The translations under genes were made by a program, and so were the position numbers. Positions 17,113 through 27,639 of a stretch of 64,000 bases of DNA are shown one piece after another. The DNA lies in NCBI RefSeq assembly GCF_030145815.1, contig NZ_JAIXHL010000001.1, positions 124,001-188,000 of the forward strand, in the 5' to 3' direction. The stretch is from Sphingomonas sp. Lineage in GTDB: Bacteria > Pseudomonadota > Alphaproteobacteria > Sphingomonadales > Sphingomonadaceae. The stretch's first letter is position 1. Every line of letters begins with the position of its first letter. The notes beneath the pieces were generated by a model. It saw nothing but the letters and a program-made list of their open reading frames with translations. It did not search any database and was not told where the DNA came from.

Positions 17113-19752
17113 TCAGAAGGATGTGCGCAGGCTCATCGCCGCGTAGCGACCGATCGCGTTGTAGGCGCCACCGATGCCGTCGGTGCCCGGGAAGAAGGGC
17201 GGGGTCGCATCGAAGAGGTCGTTGACCTGCAACCCAAGCTCCAGCCCCTTGGCAAAGGCCAGGTCGGGCAGCCGCACCGACAGGCGCAGATCGACGGTGG
17301 TATAGCCCTCGGCCTCATACAGCGCCGACCCCGTCGGCGTCGCATAGGATGCCGTCACGCCGCTGCGATGGTTGACGAAGTTGACGAAGGTCACCGGCCC
17401 GGCGGTGAAGCCGAGCGTTGTCCGCAACGTCGTGCGCGGGATGCCGGCATCCAGCGAATTGCTCACCGCCGAAGTCGGCGACAGCTGGTTGCGATAGTTC
17501 AGGATGTAGTTGCCCGCGATGCCCCCGAACAGCGTCCCGAAACCGACATCGTGGCGATAGCGCAGGTCGAAATCGATCCCGTTGGTCTCCCGCACCCCGA
17601 AATTGCCCTGGCGCAGGTCGAGGATGTTGCCGATCGTCGGCACCGCGGCAAAGGTGTAGAAGAACGGCACCGTGTTGGCGATCGCCGCACTCACCTGCGC
17701 CGAGGTCGGATTGCGCAGCACGCGCGACGCAAAGGTCGGATCGCTGAACAACAGCGCGCCCAACCCCGATGGCGTTCCGATCACATTGTCGTAATGGATG
17801 TCGTAGAAGGTGACGCTGGCGGTCAGGTTCGGGATTGCCTTCGGCCGCAGGTCGATCCCTGCCGACCAAGTGCGCGCGGTTTCCGGCGTCAGATTGCGGT
17901 TGCCACCGAACAGCAGGATCGTGTTGACCTGTGCCGCACCGCGAGAGGGATCGCGCGCGCCGAACGCATCGACCAGGGCTGCGGCCGAGTAATAGGAGCC
18001 GACCGTCGAGCCGAGGTCGCGCAAACCCGGCGCGCGGAACGAGCGGCCATAGCTGCCGCGCAGGTTGATACCCTCGACCGGTTCCCAGGTCAGGCCGATC
18101 TTGGGATTGCTCGTCGATCCGAAGTCGCTGTAATCGTCAAAGCGGCCCGACAGCGACAGCGCGAGGCTGTACATCCCCGCGGTCGCATTCCCCTCGCCAA
18201 AGATCGGCACGAACAGCTCGCCATAGAGCGACTTGACGTTGCGCTCGAGATCCTCGGGGAAGCCGACCCCACCGCTCTGGCCGCGCTGGCGATAGGTTTC
18301 GCGGCGATATTCGGCACCCACTGCGATCTTGAGCTCGCCGCCCGGCAGATCGGCGAGCGGTCCGTCGATCTTGACCGCACCGATGCGCGTGCGCTGGCGG
18401 TTGTCGAAGGTAGTCGGGTTGTTGAGGATCGCGGCCCGCACAGCCGGGCTGGTGCCGTAACCGAACGGGTCGAGCGCGGTCGCAGTCGTCGTGCCCGCAG
18501 CGGCTGCGGTCAACGCGGTGGTGTTGATCCCGGGCTGGAAGGTATCGTTGCGCGAGAAGTTGAACGAGCCATAGACGCTCGCCTTGAAGTTACCCGGCAA
18601 GTCGATATCGACGCCGGCCGTCGCATTGCCGCTGCGCACGCGGAAAATCTGGTCGAAATGATCCGCGCCGACCAACCGGTCCGGACGGAAATCGAAATAG
18701 CCGAACACCGATCCCGTCCCCGGCGGCGCGCGGAAGAACGGGTTGGCGGCGGTGATCAGGACGAAGGTCTGCCCCGGCAGCGCGGCCTGAACCACATCGC
18801 GGCGGTCCGAATAGAGGAAGTCGGCCCACAAGGTGACCCCATCGGACAGGTCCTGCCGCGCCGACACGAAGGCGCTGTGCGTGCGGTTCTGGGGCAGCAG
18901 GTCAACCGGCCCGCGCGGGTCGCAGGTGTTGAGACCCGGCGCAAGGCTGGGCGCGGCATAGATGGTGCCCGCGAACAGGTTCACGTTCGCGTCGGGGCAC
19001 ACCGCCGACCGCGTGTCGATCCCGCCGGCCGCACGGAAATCGAGCGAGCGATAGCTGCGGTCGGCCCCGGTGATGTTGCTGTTGTCCTGATATTGATAGG
19101 CGGCGACGAACGATCCGCTGCCCCAGTCATGGCCAAAGGCTAGGCCCGCGTTGAACGCGTTGTAGTCGTCGGCGATGCCATAGCGGACGATCGCCTCCAC
19201 GCCCTTGATCCGCCGACGGGTGATAAAGTTGACGACGCCTGCGACCGCTTCCGACCCGTAGATGGCGGACGCACCATCGGCGACGATCTCGACCCGCTCG
19301 ATCGCCAGCTCGGGGATGAACGGATAGTCGGGGTTGGTCTGCTGCGTGCTGCCCGAGATCAGGCGGTGCCCGTTCATCAGCGGCAGCGTCGCGGCGGTGG
19401 GGAGCCCGCGCAGGCCCGGCGCGAACGAGCCGAGACCATTGTTGCTAACGCGCGGCGCGGTGTTGAAGCTGTTGAGCTGCGGCACGGTGGCGAGCAGCTC
19501 GGGCGTGCTCGCCGCGCCGATCAGCTTCGCGTCCTCCCGCGTCACGCTGATCAGGCCGGAGCCGGTGGGCGGGATGCCGCGGATGCTCGACCCGGTGATG
19601 ACCACTTCGGTCGGCTCTTCCGCGTCGGTCTGCGCGGCGGTTTCGGCCGTCTGGGCGTAGGCGGCTGCAGGCGCGGCCAGCAGCGTGAGCGCCAGGGCGG
19701 AGCGCGCCCGGAGCTGTGCACGGTGCCCAAATTGAACGGTTCGGATCGACAT
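17113..19752 (-). CDS. TonB-dependent outer-membrane receptor
   Basis: This is an 879-residue receptor. A signal peptide covers about residues 1-33 (ALTLLAAPAAAYAQ). The TonB-box region is EEPTEVVITGSSIRG. The plug domain includes LNSFNTAPRVSNNG, PLMNGHRLISG and the conserved IERVEIVADGASAIYGSEAV. A long beta-barrel follows and ends in a C-terminal aromatic (MSLRTSF), as expected for outer-membrane insertion. It is the promoter-proximal gene of the ester-utilisation operon and is divergent from a frameshifted AraC-type regulator. It probably imports an oligomeric or bulky ester across the outer membrane. The specificity is unknown. Confidence 0.92.
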   Translation of the reverse strand: MSIRTVQFGHRAQLRARSALALTLLAAPAAAYAQTAETAAQTDAEEPTEVVITGSSIRGIPPTGSGLISVTREDAKLIGAASTPELLATVPQLNSFNTAPRVSNNGLGSFAPGLRGLPTAATLPLMNGHRLISGSTQQTNPDYPFIPELAIERVEIVADGASAIYGSEAVAGVVNFITRRRIKGVEAIVRYGIADDYNAFNAGLAFGHDWGSGSFVAAYQYQDNSNITGADRSYRSLDFRAAGGIDTRSAVCPDANVNLFAGTIYAAPSLAPGLNTCDPRGPVDLLPQNRTHSAFVSARQDLSDGVTLWADFLYSDRRDVVQAALPGQTFVLITAANPFFRAPPGTGSVFGYFDFRPDRLVGADHFDQIFRVRSGNATAGVDIDLPGNFKASVYGSFNFSRNDTFQPGINTTALTAAAAGTTTATALDPFGYGTSPAVRAAILNNPTTFDNRQRTRIGAVKIDGPLADLPGGELKIAVGAEYRRETYRQRGQSGGVGFPEDLERNVKSLYGELFVPIFGEGNATAGMYSLALSLSGRFDDYSDFGSTSNPKIGLTWEPVEGINLRGSYGRSFRAPGLRDLGSTVGSYYSAAALVDAFGARDPSRGAAQVNTILLFGGNRNLTPETARTWSAGIDLRPKAIPNLTASVTFYDIHYDNVIGTPSGLGALLFSDPTFASRVLRNPTSAQVSAAIANTVPFFYTFAAVPTIGNILDLRQGNFGVRETNGIDFDLRYRHDVGFGTLFGGIAGNYILNYRNQLSPTSAVSNSLDAGIPRTTLRTTLGFTAGPVTFVNFVNHRSGVTASYATPTGSALYEAEGYTTVDLRLSVRLPDLAFAKGLELGLQVNDLFDATPPFFPGTDGIGGAYNAIGRYAAMSLRTSF

Positions 19753-19911
19753 GTCCTGTATCCCCTCCTTGATCTATTCGCGTTGCGGTCTTTGCCGCCG
19801 CCGGGCTTTGCCGACTTGAACCCTTGCTTATGGTCTGACACAGCGCGTGGTAAGCGCATTGGCGGACATCGCTATGTCTTTACCGGACATGCGCGACGGG
19901 AGGGTGCGACG

Positions 19912-20984
19912 ATGGCAAAGGCGGACGACGACGGCGCGGCGCTGGATCGCAACCCGCGCGCGGGCTTTCCCTCGCTCAACCAGCGCAGCTTCGCCCCGTT
20001 CAAGATCGCGACGGTGATCGACACGGTCGCGGATCGCGGGATCAGTGCGGAGACGGTGCTCGACCGCACCGGCCTCACCCTGGCCGAGGTGCGCGACCCC
20101 CACACGATGACCTCGATCGGCCAGTATCTCACGGCGTGCGAGAACATCGTCGCCGCCGGCGCAGGCTATGCCGATGCGTTCGCGATCGGCGCACGCCTGC
20201 ATCTGTCTGCCTATGGCATGTATGGCTACGCGCTGATGTGTTCACCGACGATGCGTGACTTTTTTGACTTCGCGGTGCGTTACCAGCCCCTCGCAACCCC
20301 GACCGTGCGCCTCGCATGGCGGGCCGAAGGCGACGTGGCGATCTGGCAGTTCAGGGAAATCTATCGCGATGTGATGAGCAGCGACGTGCGCACCTTTCTT
20401 GTTCGGCAGCAGATGAAGATGACCTTCACCCATATCCGCGACACTGCCGGTGCAGACAATCTGCCCGTGCGCGCGCTATTCGCGCTGCCCGAGGATGCGT
20501 TTGCACCGGACGATGCGAAGGCGCTGTCCTGCCCCTGCTCCTTTGGCGAAGCCGCGAATGAGCTCCACTATCCCATCGGCATTCTCGACCAGACGCCGGA
20601 GCTCGGCAACCGGCTCACCCGCACCATGCTGGAGGAAACCTGCGAGCGGCTGATCGGTCAGGCGCGCATTTCATCGGGTCTGTCGGGCGAAGTGTATCAG
20701 CTGCTGCTCAACGCGCCGAGCGAGTTTCCGTCGATGACCGCGATCGCCGCACAGCTGGGGATGCAGGAGCGCACCCTGCGCCGCCGCCTCGCTGCTGAAG
20801 ACACCGCTATGGCGCGATCGTTGACGATGTCCGCCGCAAGCTCGCGATCGAATATCTTCAGACAACCCGGATGAGCGTCGACGACGTGGCTTGGAAGGTG
20901 GGCTTCAGCGACAGCGCGAATTTGCGCCGTGCGGTCCGGCGCTGGACCGGCAAGACGATTAGCGCGTTGCGCGCGAGCACCTAG
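19912..20984 (+). pseudogene. AraC-family regulator disrupted by a 1-nt frameshift
   Basis: The ATG at 19912 starts a regulator with an N-terminal OruR/ArgR-type ligand domain (FKIATVIDTVADRGI...) and an AraC DNA-binding domain at the C-terminus (MTAIAAQLGMQERTLRRRLA). Near 20807 the frame breaks. The original frame ends at 20874 after unrelated residues. The expected second helix-turn-helix continues in another frame as IVDDVRRKLAIEYLQTT, then VDDVAWKVGFSDSANLRRA, to a TAG at 20982-20984. One missing base in the codon after EDT would restore it. Either the regulator is inactivated or this is a sequence error. It is divergent from the TonB-receptor operon, which it would have controlled. Confidence 0.8.
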
Positions 20985-21049
20985 TGGAAAACGAAGGAAG
21001 AGATTGCAGGCGAAGGCCGAGCCGAGCTGGCGGCGGCAGCTTTGCTACG

Positions 21050-21331
21050 TCAAATGCACTCGGGATTATGTCGGCAATCGCGGCTTGCGGCGTGCGCGAC
21101 GTTACCGATATCGGATTCTTTCTCGTCGACTGGGCATGGCACTTCGCCGCCGGCGGGTTTCCAGCCTTTCGAACTGCGGTGGTCGCGCACGGCCCACAAG
21201 CCGGCGATGTAAGCGCCAACCATCAACAGGGCGAACATGCCGATCGACAGGAGCGGCAAGGCGATGTCGTCGATCAAAGGGAACAGGCGGAATTTCCCAT
21301 CTCGGTCAGGTAACAATTCGCGCCACGACAC
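21050..21331 (-). CDS. Possible small membrane protein
   Basis: A 93-residue frame with GTG start encodes one strong hydrophobic segment (ALPLLSIGMFALLMVGAYIA, about residues 24-43) followed by a polar tail. It fills the 388-nt gap between the broken AraC gene and paoA. Third-position GC bias looks coding-like, but I see no good ribosome site before the GTG and recognise no family. It may be a real small membrane protein or a decayed end of a gene. Nothing else in the gap can be supported. Confidence 0.3.
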   Translation of the reverse strand: MSWRELLPDRDGKFRLFPLIDDIALPLLSIGMFALLMVGAYIAGLWAVRDHRSSKGWKPAGGEVPCPVDEKESDIGNVAHAASRDCRHNPECI

Positions 21332-21372
21332 GTTACGCTGGGAAATCTGAGCATCACGGAGGGCTGCGAACG

Positions 21373-21998
<626 letters not shown>

Positions 21999-22002
<4 letters not shown>

Positions 22003-22949
22003 AGCCGTTCAGCTATGCCCGCGCCAGCTCCCCCGCTGAAGCCGCGGCGATGGCCTCACGGGTGCAGGGTGCGCGCTTCATTGCGGGGGGCACCAATCTG
22101 CTCGACCTGATGAAGCTCGAGATCGAGACGCCGGCGCACCTGATCGACGTCAACCATCTCGGCCTCGACACGATCGCGGCGACGGACGATGGCGGGCTGC
22201 GCATCGGCGCGATGGTGCGTAACACCGCGCTCGCCGCCGACAAGCGCGTGCGGCGCGACTATGCCGTGCTGACCCGTGCGATCGTGTCCGGCGCGTCGGG
22301 CCAGCTGCGCAACAAGGCGACGACCGGCGGCAATTTGCTCCAGCGCACCCGCTGCCCCTATTTCTACGACCCCAACCTCCCCTGCAACAAGCGCACGCCC
22401 GGCAGCGGCTGCGGCGCGATCGGCGGGTTTTCGCGGCAATTGGGCGTCATCGGCACGTCCGATGCGTGCATCGCAACCTATCCCGGCGACATGGCGGTGG
22501 CATTGCGCGTGCTCGACGCGGTGGTCGAGACGGTGAAACCCGATGGCACGACCCGCGCGATTCCGATCGCTGACTTCCACCGGCTGTGGGGCGACACCCC
22601 GCATATCGAAACCGCGCTTGAGCCGGGTGAACTGATCACGGCGGTGACGCTCCCCAAACCGCTTGGGGGCAAGCACGTTTATCACAAGGTGCGCGACCGC
22701 AGCTCCTATGCCTTTGCGCTCGTGTCGGTCGCAGCGGTACTGCAGAAGGACGGAACCGGCCGGATCGCATTCGGCGGCGTCGCGCCCAAACCGTGGCGCG
22801 TGGAGGAGGCGGACAGCCTGTTGCCGAAGGGCGCGCGCGCGGTCGTCTCCCGCGCTTTTGCCGATGCCCGCCCGACCGACGAAAACAAGTTCAAGATCAC
22901 CCTCGCCGAGCGCACGCTCGCGGGCGTGCTTGCCGATGCGAGGAGCTGA
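21999..22949 (+). CDS. paoB: Aldehyde oxidase FAD-binding subunit (PaoB-like)
   Basis: The ATG at 21999 overlaps the paoA stop by 4 nt and gives 316 residues, the usual size. The FAD-binding motif is [14 protein letters not shown], followed by the second flavin-binding stretch [13 protein letters not shown]. The cysteine-rich loop [20 protein letters not shown] resembles the extra iron-sulfur-binding insertion of the E. coli PaoB subunit. It accepts electrons from the 2Fe-2S subunit and passes them on to the final acceptor. It has no signal of its own, consistent with co-export with PaoA. paoC follows after 3 nt. Confidence 0.9.
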
Positions 22950-22952
22950 CCG

Positions 22953-25151
22953 ATGGAGTTCAACGCCCCGGCCGGGACCAACCTATTCGACAAGGCCAAG
23001 GTCGTCGGCAAATCGACACCGCGGATCGACGGCCCGCTCAAGACCAGCGGCACCGCCCCCTATGCCGCCGAGCGCCACGACGTCGCCGCCAACCAGGCCT
23101 ATGGCTTCATCGTCGGATCGGCGATCGCCAAGGGACGCATCACGTCGATGGACACCAGCGCCGCCAAACGCGCGCCGGGCGTGATCGCAGTCGTCGCCGC
23201 GCCGGAGACCAAGCCAGTCGGCAAGCCGCAGTTCAACAACGCGCCCCTGTTCGGCGGCAGCGAGATTTCGCACTATCATCAGGCCATCGCCTGTGTGGTC
23301 GCCGAAACGTTTGAGCAGGCGCGCGCCGCCGCAGCGTTGATCCAGACCCGCTATGACCGGGTCGAGGGGACATTCGACCTGGAGAAGGCGGCACCCGGCG
23401 CGCCGCTGGCCAAGGGCAGCGGCGACAAGCCCGACCGCAAAACTCTGGGCGATTTCGACGCGGCCTTTGCCGCCGCCCCGGTCAAGCTCGACGCGCGCTA
23501 CCATACCGCCGATGAAAGCCATGCGATGATGGAGCCGTTCGCGACCATCGCGGCATGGGAGGGCGACCGGCTGACGATCTGGACATCGAATCAGATGATC
23601 AACTGGGCGAAGCGGTCAATGAGCCAGATTCTGGGCATCCCGGCCGAGAATATCCGGGTCGATTCGCCCTATGTCGGCGGCGGCTTTGGCGGAAAGCTGT
23701 TCATCCGTGCCGACGCTGTGCTCGCGGCGCTCGCGGCCAAGGCGGCCGGGCGACCGGTCAAGATCGCGATGCAGCGCCCGCTGATGGCAAACAACGCCAC
23801 CCACCGCCACGCGACGATCCAACGGCTGCGGATCGGTGCGGAAAAGGACGGGCGCATCACGGCGATTGCGCACGAAAACTGGTCCGGAAATCTGAATGGC
23901 GAGGATGGCGAGAATGGGACGCTGCAGACGCCCAAGCTCTATGCCGGCGCCAACCGCCTGACCGCCAACTATATCGCGACGCTCGACCTGCTCGAGGGCA
24001 ATGCGATGCGCGCGCCGGGCGAGGCACCGGGGCATATGGCGCTGGAAGTCGCGATGGACGAGCTGGCCGAAAAACTCGGCATCGATCCGATCGAACTGCG
24101 CATCCGCAACGAGCCGGAGACGGTGCCGAGCAACCCCGCGCGGCGCTTTTCCGACCGTCACCTCACCCGCTGCCTGCGCGAAGGTGCAGCCCGCTTCGGC
24201 TGGAGCAAGCGCAGTGCCAAGCCGGGCGTGACGCGCGAGGGGCGCTGGCTGATCGGGATGGGCGTCGCGGCGGGCTATCGCGGCGCACCGACGATGAAAT
24301 CCGCCGCGCGGATCAAGCTGGACGCTGACGGACGCATCACGGTCCAAACCGACATGACCGATATCGGCACCGGCAGCTACACCATCATCGCCCAGACCGC
24401 GGCGGAAACGATGGGCGTGCCGCTCGACCGCGTGTCGGTTGAGTTGGGCGATTCCGATTTCCCCGTGGCTGCGGGGTCGGGTGGGCAATGGGGCGCGGCG
24501 AGTTCGACCGCCGGCGTCTATGCCGCCTGCCTCGTGCTGCGCCGCGCGATCGGCGAAAAGCTTGGCTTCGATGGCGATACCGCGGTGTTCGAGGACGGCA
24601 AGATCAAGCTCGGCAACCGCACCATCGTGCTTACCGATGCCGGGGCGATGTCGGCCGAAGGCGAAATGAGCTACGGCGCGTTCAAGCGCGATTATGACGT
24701 TGGCACCTATGCCGGTCACTTCGCGGAGGTCGCGGTCGACGCCTATACCGGCGAGACGCGGATCCGCCGGATGCTCGCGGTGTGCGACGCGGGCCGCATC
24801 CTCAACCCGCTCTCGGCGCGCAGCCAGGTGATCGGGGCGATGGTGATGTCGGCGGGCGCCGCGCTGATGGAGGAGCTGGCGGTCGACAAGCGCTTCGGCC
24901 TGTTCATCAATCATGATCTGGCCGGGTACGAAGTGCCGGTCCATGCTGATATTCCGCATCAGGAGTGCGTGTTCCTCGACACGCTCGACCCGGTGATCGG
25001 GCCGCTCAAGGCCAAGGGCGTCGGTGAGCTTGGCATTTGCGGCCCGGGCGCGGCGGTGGCCAATGCGGTCTACAACGCGACCGGTATCCGCGTGCGCCAC
25101 TATCCCCTGACGCTCGACAAATATCTGGACCGGTTGCCCGCGATCGCCTGA
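22953..25151 (+). CDS. paoC: Aldehyde oxidase molybdenum-cofactor subunit (PaoC-like)
   Basis: This 732-residue catalytic subunit has the same length as E. coli PaoC. It has GGGFGGKLFIRADAV and APGEAPGHMALE in the cofactor-binding core. The active-site glutamate in KGVGELGICGPG counts to residue 692, the same number as in PaoC. It hydroxylates an aldehyde carbonyl at the molybdenum centre, giving the acid. The gene is 3 nt after paoB. I see no PaoD/XdhC-type cofactor-insertion chaperone beside it, so that function must be supplied from elsewhere. It lies between two ester-catabolic loci, where aldehydes from ester or alcohol breakdown would be plausible substrates (inference). Confidence 0.92.
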   Translation: MEFNAPAGTNLFDKAKVVGKSTPRIDGPLKTSGTAPYAAERHDVAANQAYGFIVGSAIAKGRITSMDTSAAKRAPGVIAVVAAPETKPVGKPQFNNAPLFGGSEISHYHQAIACVVAETFEQARAAAALIQTRYDRVEGTFDLEKAAPGAPLAKGSGDKPDRKTLGDFDAAFAAAPVKLDARYHTADESHAMMEPFATIAAWEGDRLTIWTSNQMINWAKRSMSQILGIPAENIRVDSPYVGGGFGGKLFIRADAVLAALAAKAAGRPVKIAMQRPLMANNATHRHATIQRLRIGAEKDGRITAIAHENWSGNLNGEDGENGTLQTPKLYAGANRLTANYIATLDLLEGNAMRAPGEAPGHMALEVAMDELAEKLGIDPIELRIRNEPETVPSNPARRFSDRHLTRCLREGAARFGWSKRSAKPGVTREGRWLIGMGVAAGYRGAPTMKSAARIKLDADGRITVQTDMTDIGTGSYTIIAQTAAETMGVPLDRVSVELGDSDFPVAAGSGGQWGAASSTAGVYAACLVLRRAIGEKLGFDGDTAVFEDGKIKLGNRTIVLTDAGAMSAEGEMSYGAFKRDYDVGTYAGHFAEVAVDAYTGETRIRRMLAVCDAGRILNPLSARSQVIGAMVMSAGAALMEELAVDKRFGLFINHDLAGYEVPVHADIPHQECVFLDTLDPVIGPLKAKGVGELGICGPGAAVANAVYNATGIRVRHYPLTLDKYLDRLPAIA

Positions 25152-25225
25152 TCGCTGGCCCCTCCCCATTTAGCCCGTCGCCAGAAGCCCGCCCCAAATC
25201 CGCACAAACCTGCGCTCTCAAAGAT

Positions 25226-25247
25226 ATTCACACGCACGATAGTGAAT
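25226..25247. promoter_or_regulatory. Inverted repeat beside the receptor promoter
   Basis: ATTCAC (25226-25231) and GTGAAT (25242-25247) form an inverted repeat with a 10-nt spacer, ending 1 nt before the -35 hexamer TTGACA. The geometry (22 bp, about two helical turns between arms) suits a dimeric regulator. Which protein binds is not shown by the sequence. Confidence 0.4.
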
Positions 25248-25248
25248 G

Positions 25249-25277
25249 TTGACAGCCGCTGCGACGCGCGACATATT
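25249..25277 (+). promoter_or_regulatory. Sigma-70-type promoter of the second TonB-receptor operon
   Basis: A consensus -35 box TTGACA (25249-25254) is followed after 17 nt by CATATT (25272-25277), with the receptor ATG at 25326. The expected 5' leader is about 40 nt and includes the strong ribosome site GGAGAGGTAAGG. Confidence 0.55.
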
Positions 25278-25325
25278 CACCGCAGCAAATCGACGCATGA
25301 TCGATGGCATCGAGGAGAGGTAAGG

Positions 25326-27635
25326 ATGAGGGCAAGGCTTCTGGCGACCGCCTGTGCGGTGACGCTGTTCACGGTTCCGATGTCCGCTGCGGCGCAGGAC
25401 GCCCCGGCCGGCGACACCACCGCAAGTTCCACCGCTCCGGGCGACGACGAAGTGATCGTTACCGCGACCCGCCGCGCGGAGCCGATTCAGGACGTCCCAC
25501 TCAGCATCAGCGCGTTCCAGCAGGAAGAGCTGACCGAAAAGGGGATTGTCGGGTTCGAGGGGATCGCCCGCGAAACGCCGGGTGTCGTGCTCAACCGCCC
25601 GACCCAGAATTTCAACAATTTCACCGCGCGCGGTATCGCGACCAACGGCTATAACGCGAACCTGCAAAGCTCGGTCGCGGTCTATATCGACGAACTGCCA
25701 ATCTCGACCATCGGCAACACAACGGTGGTCGATCCGACGCTGTTCGACGTCGAGCGGGTCGAGTTCCTGCGCGGTCCGCAGGGGACGTTGTTCGGGTCGG
25801 GTTCGCTCTCGGGCGCGATGCGCATCCTGACCAAGAACCCCAATTTGTCGTCGTTCGACATGGCTGGGCAGGTCGACCTCGCGCTGACCGGATCGGACAG
25901 CTTCCGCCAGCGCTACAATGTCATGGTCAATCTGCCGATCGTCAGCGACACGCTCGCGGTCCGCGCGGTCGGCTTCTACCGCAACGAAGACGGCTATCTC
26001 GACAATGTCGGGACCGGCGTGAAGAATTCGAACAAGCTGATCAACTGGGGCGGGCGCGTGATCGCGCTGTGGAAGCCCAATGACCGGCTGTCGGTGCGGG
26101 TGATGGGCTCCTATGAAGACAGCGATCCCAAGGACAGCTCGCTGACCAGCCCGTCGCTGGGGCGTGAAAAGCGCATTTCGGATCAGCCCGACCGCTTCAC
26201 CGGCAAGCAGACGATCATCAACGGCACGGTCGAATATGAATTCGACTTTGCCCGGCTGACCAGCTCGTCGACCTATTCGGATTTCGACCAGAAATTCTAT
26301 GTCGACCTCGCCGGCACCTTCCCGGCGGGATCCTTCCCCGCCGCGCCGATCGCCTTCGGCCTCGACGCCGACGCCTATGACAAGGTGTTCGTGCAGGAGA
26401 CGCGGCTGGTGTCGTCGCTCGACGGGCCGTTCGAGTTCACCATCGGCGGCTTCTACATGAACCGCCGCCGCGACGTGGATTATTTCTACCGGTCCAACCC
26501 GCAATTCCTGGCGGCGCGCGGCATCACCGGCCTGCCTGATCAATATTATCAGAAGCTCTATACCTATCAGAAGAGCGACGAACTGGCCGGATTCGGTGAG
26601 ATCACCTATCGCTTCTCGCCCAAATTCTGGCTGACCGGCGGCATGCGCTATGGCCGCACCTCCGCGCAGGGCTTCACCGAGGCGGGCGGCTATCTCGCCA
26701 CGGCGGCCGGGTTCAACTATTTCACCTACGCGCTCTACGGCATTCCGGTGAATTTCGGGCCGAGCAACCTGGTTCCCTATGCTGCCGCCACCGGCGTCAA
26801 GGCGACCGGGTCGGCGCCGTCGTGGAAGGCCAGCGCGACGTGGAAGCCGAGCGAGGCGATCACCACCTACGCCACCTTCTCGACCGGGTTCCGCGCGCCG
26901 ATCGTCAACGCGCGTGCCGGCGCCGCCAGCCTGACCGACCCGACCGACATCATCATTCCCTATGGTGCGGATTCGGACGATCTGAAGAGCTATGAGCTCG
27001 GGGCGAAGGCGCGCTGGCTCGATGGCCGCGTGACGATGAACGCGGCGCTCTACCTGATCGACTGGAGCAACATCCAGGCCCAGGCCAACCGCCGGTCGGA
27101 CTCGGTCCAGTTCGCCACCAATATCGGCGCGGCGCGCAGCAAGGGGTTCGAGGTCGAGATCGGCGTGATTCCGGCGAAGGATGTCTTCATCGGCCTCAAC
27201 GCCGCGTATAACGACTCCAAGATCACCAAGCTGTCGACGACCGAGGCAATCGTGTCGGGCGCGGTGCTCGGCCATCGCCTGTCTGCGCCGCGGCTGCAGG
27301 GCGCGGCGTACATCTCCTACGGTTTCGACCTGGGCGACAGCGCGCGCGGCACCTTTGCGATCAATGCGCAATATGTGGGGTCGTATAACAGCTCGTTCCC
27401 GAACACGCCGGGCAATCCCAATCTGCGCCTGTCAACCTTCGGCAAGACCGACGAATATGCGAACGTGAACCTCAATCTGGGGGTCAAGAAGGGCTCGCTC
27501 TCGGCCAATGTGTATGTCGAGAACCTCTTCGACGATCATTCGGTCGTGTACATTCACCCCGAGGCGTTTCTGGTGAGCCGCTTCGGCACGCTGCGCCCGC
27601 GCACCGTGGGGATTCGTCTTGGCTACGGCCTCTGA
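25326..27635 (+). CDS. TonB-dependent outer-membrane receptor
   Basis: The ATG at 25326 follows GGAGAGGTAAGG and gives 769 residues with a signal peptide ending SAAAQ. The TonB box and plug start at DEVIVTATRRAEPIQDVPLS. The plug includes FTARGIATNGYN and VERVEFLRGPQGTLFGSG. The barrel ends with a C-terminal aromatic-containing strand (VGIRLGYGL). It belongs to the large sphingomonad group of receptors used for organic substrates rather than iron. It heads a plus-strand operon with an MFS carrier, a carboxylesterase, an acyl-CoA ligase and a TetR regulator. It probably imports an ester or related hydrophobic compound; the substrate is inferred. Confidence 0.92.
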   Translation: MRARLLATACAVTLFTVPMSAAAQDAPAGDTTASSTAPGDDEVIVTATRRAEPIQDVPLSISAFQQEELTEKGIVGFEGIARETPGVVLNRPTQNFNNFTARGIATNGYNANLQSSVAVYIDELPISTIGNTTVVDPTLFDVERVEFLRGPQGTLFGSGSLSGAMRILTKNPNLSSFDMAGQVDLALTGSDSFRQRYNVMVNLPIVSDTLAVRAVGFYRNEDGYLDNVGTGVKNSNKLINWGGRVIALWKPNDRLSVRVMGSYEDSDPKDSSLTSPSLGREKRISDQPDRFTGKQTIINGTVEYEFDFARLTSSSTYSDFDQKFYVDLAGTFPAGSFPAAPIAFGLDADAYDKVFVQETRLVSSLDGPFEFTIGGFYMNRRRDVDYFYRSNPQFLAARGITGLPDQYYQKLYTYQKSDELAGFGEITYRFSPKFWLTGGMRYGRTSAQGFTEAGGYLATAAGFNYFTYALYGIPVNFGPSNLVPYAAATGVKATGSAPSWKASATWKPSEAITTYATFSTGFRAPIVNARAGAASLTDPTDIIIPYGADSDDLKSYELGAKARWLDGRVTMNAALYLIDWSNIQAQANRRSDSVQFATNIGAARSKGFEVEIGVIPAKDVFIGLNAAYNDSKITKLSTTEAIVSGAVLGHRLSAPRLQGAAYISYGFDLGDSARGTFAINAQYVGSYNSSFPNTPGNPNLRLSTFGKTDEYANVNLNLGVKKGSLSANVYVENLFDDHSVVYIHPEAFLVSRFGTLRPRTVGIRLGYGL

Positions 27636-27639
27636 TGCA

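Noticed and set aside
16861..19143. 760-codon plus-strand open frame opposite the first TonB receptor
   Set aside because: It lies wholly over well-supported minus-strand genes and has arginine-rich low-complexity translation.
25218..27371. 717-codon minus-strand open frame opposite the second TonB receptor
   Set aside because: It is a shadow of a clear receptor gene; the composition is typical antisense and there is no ribosome site.
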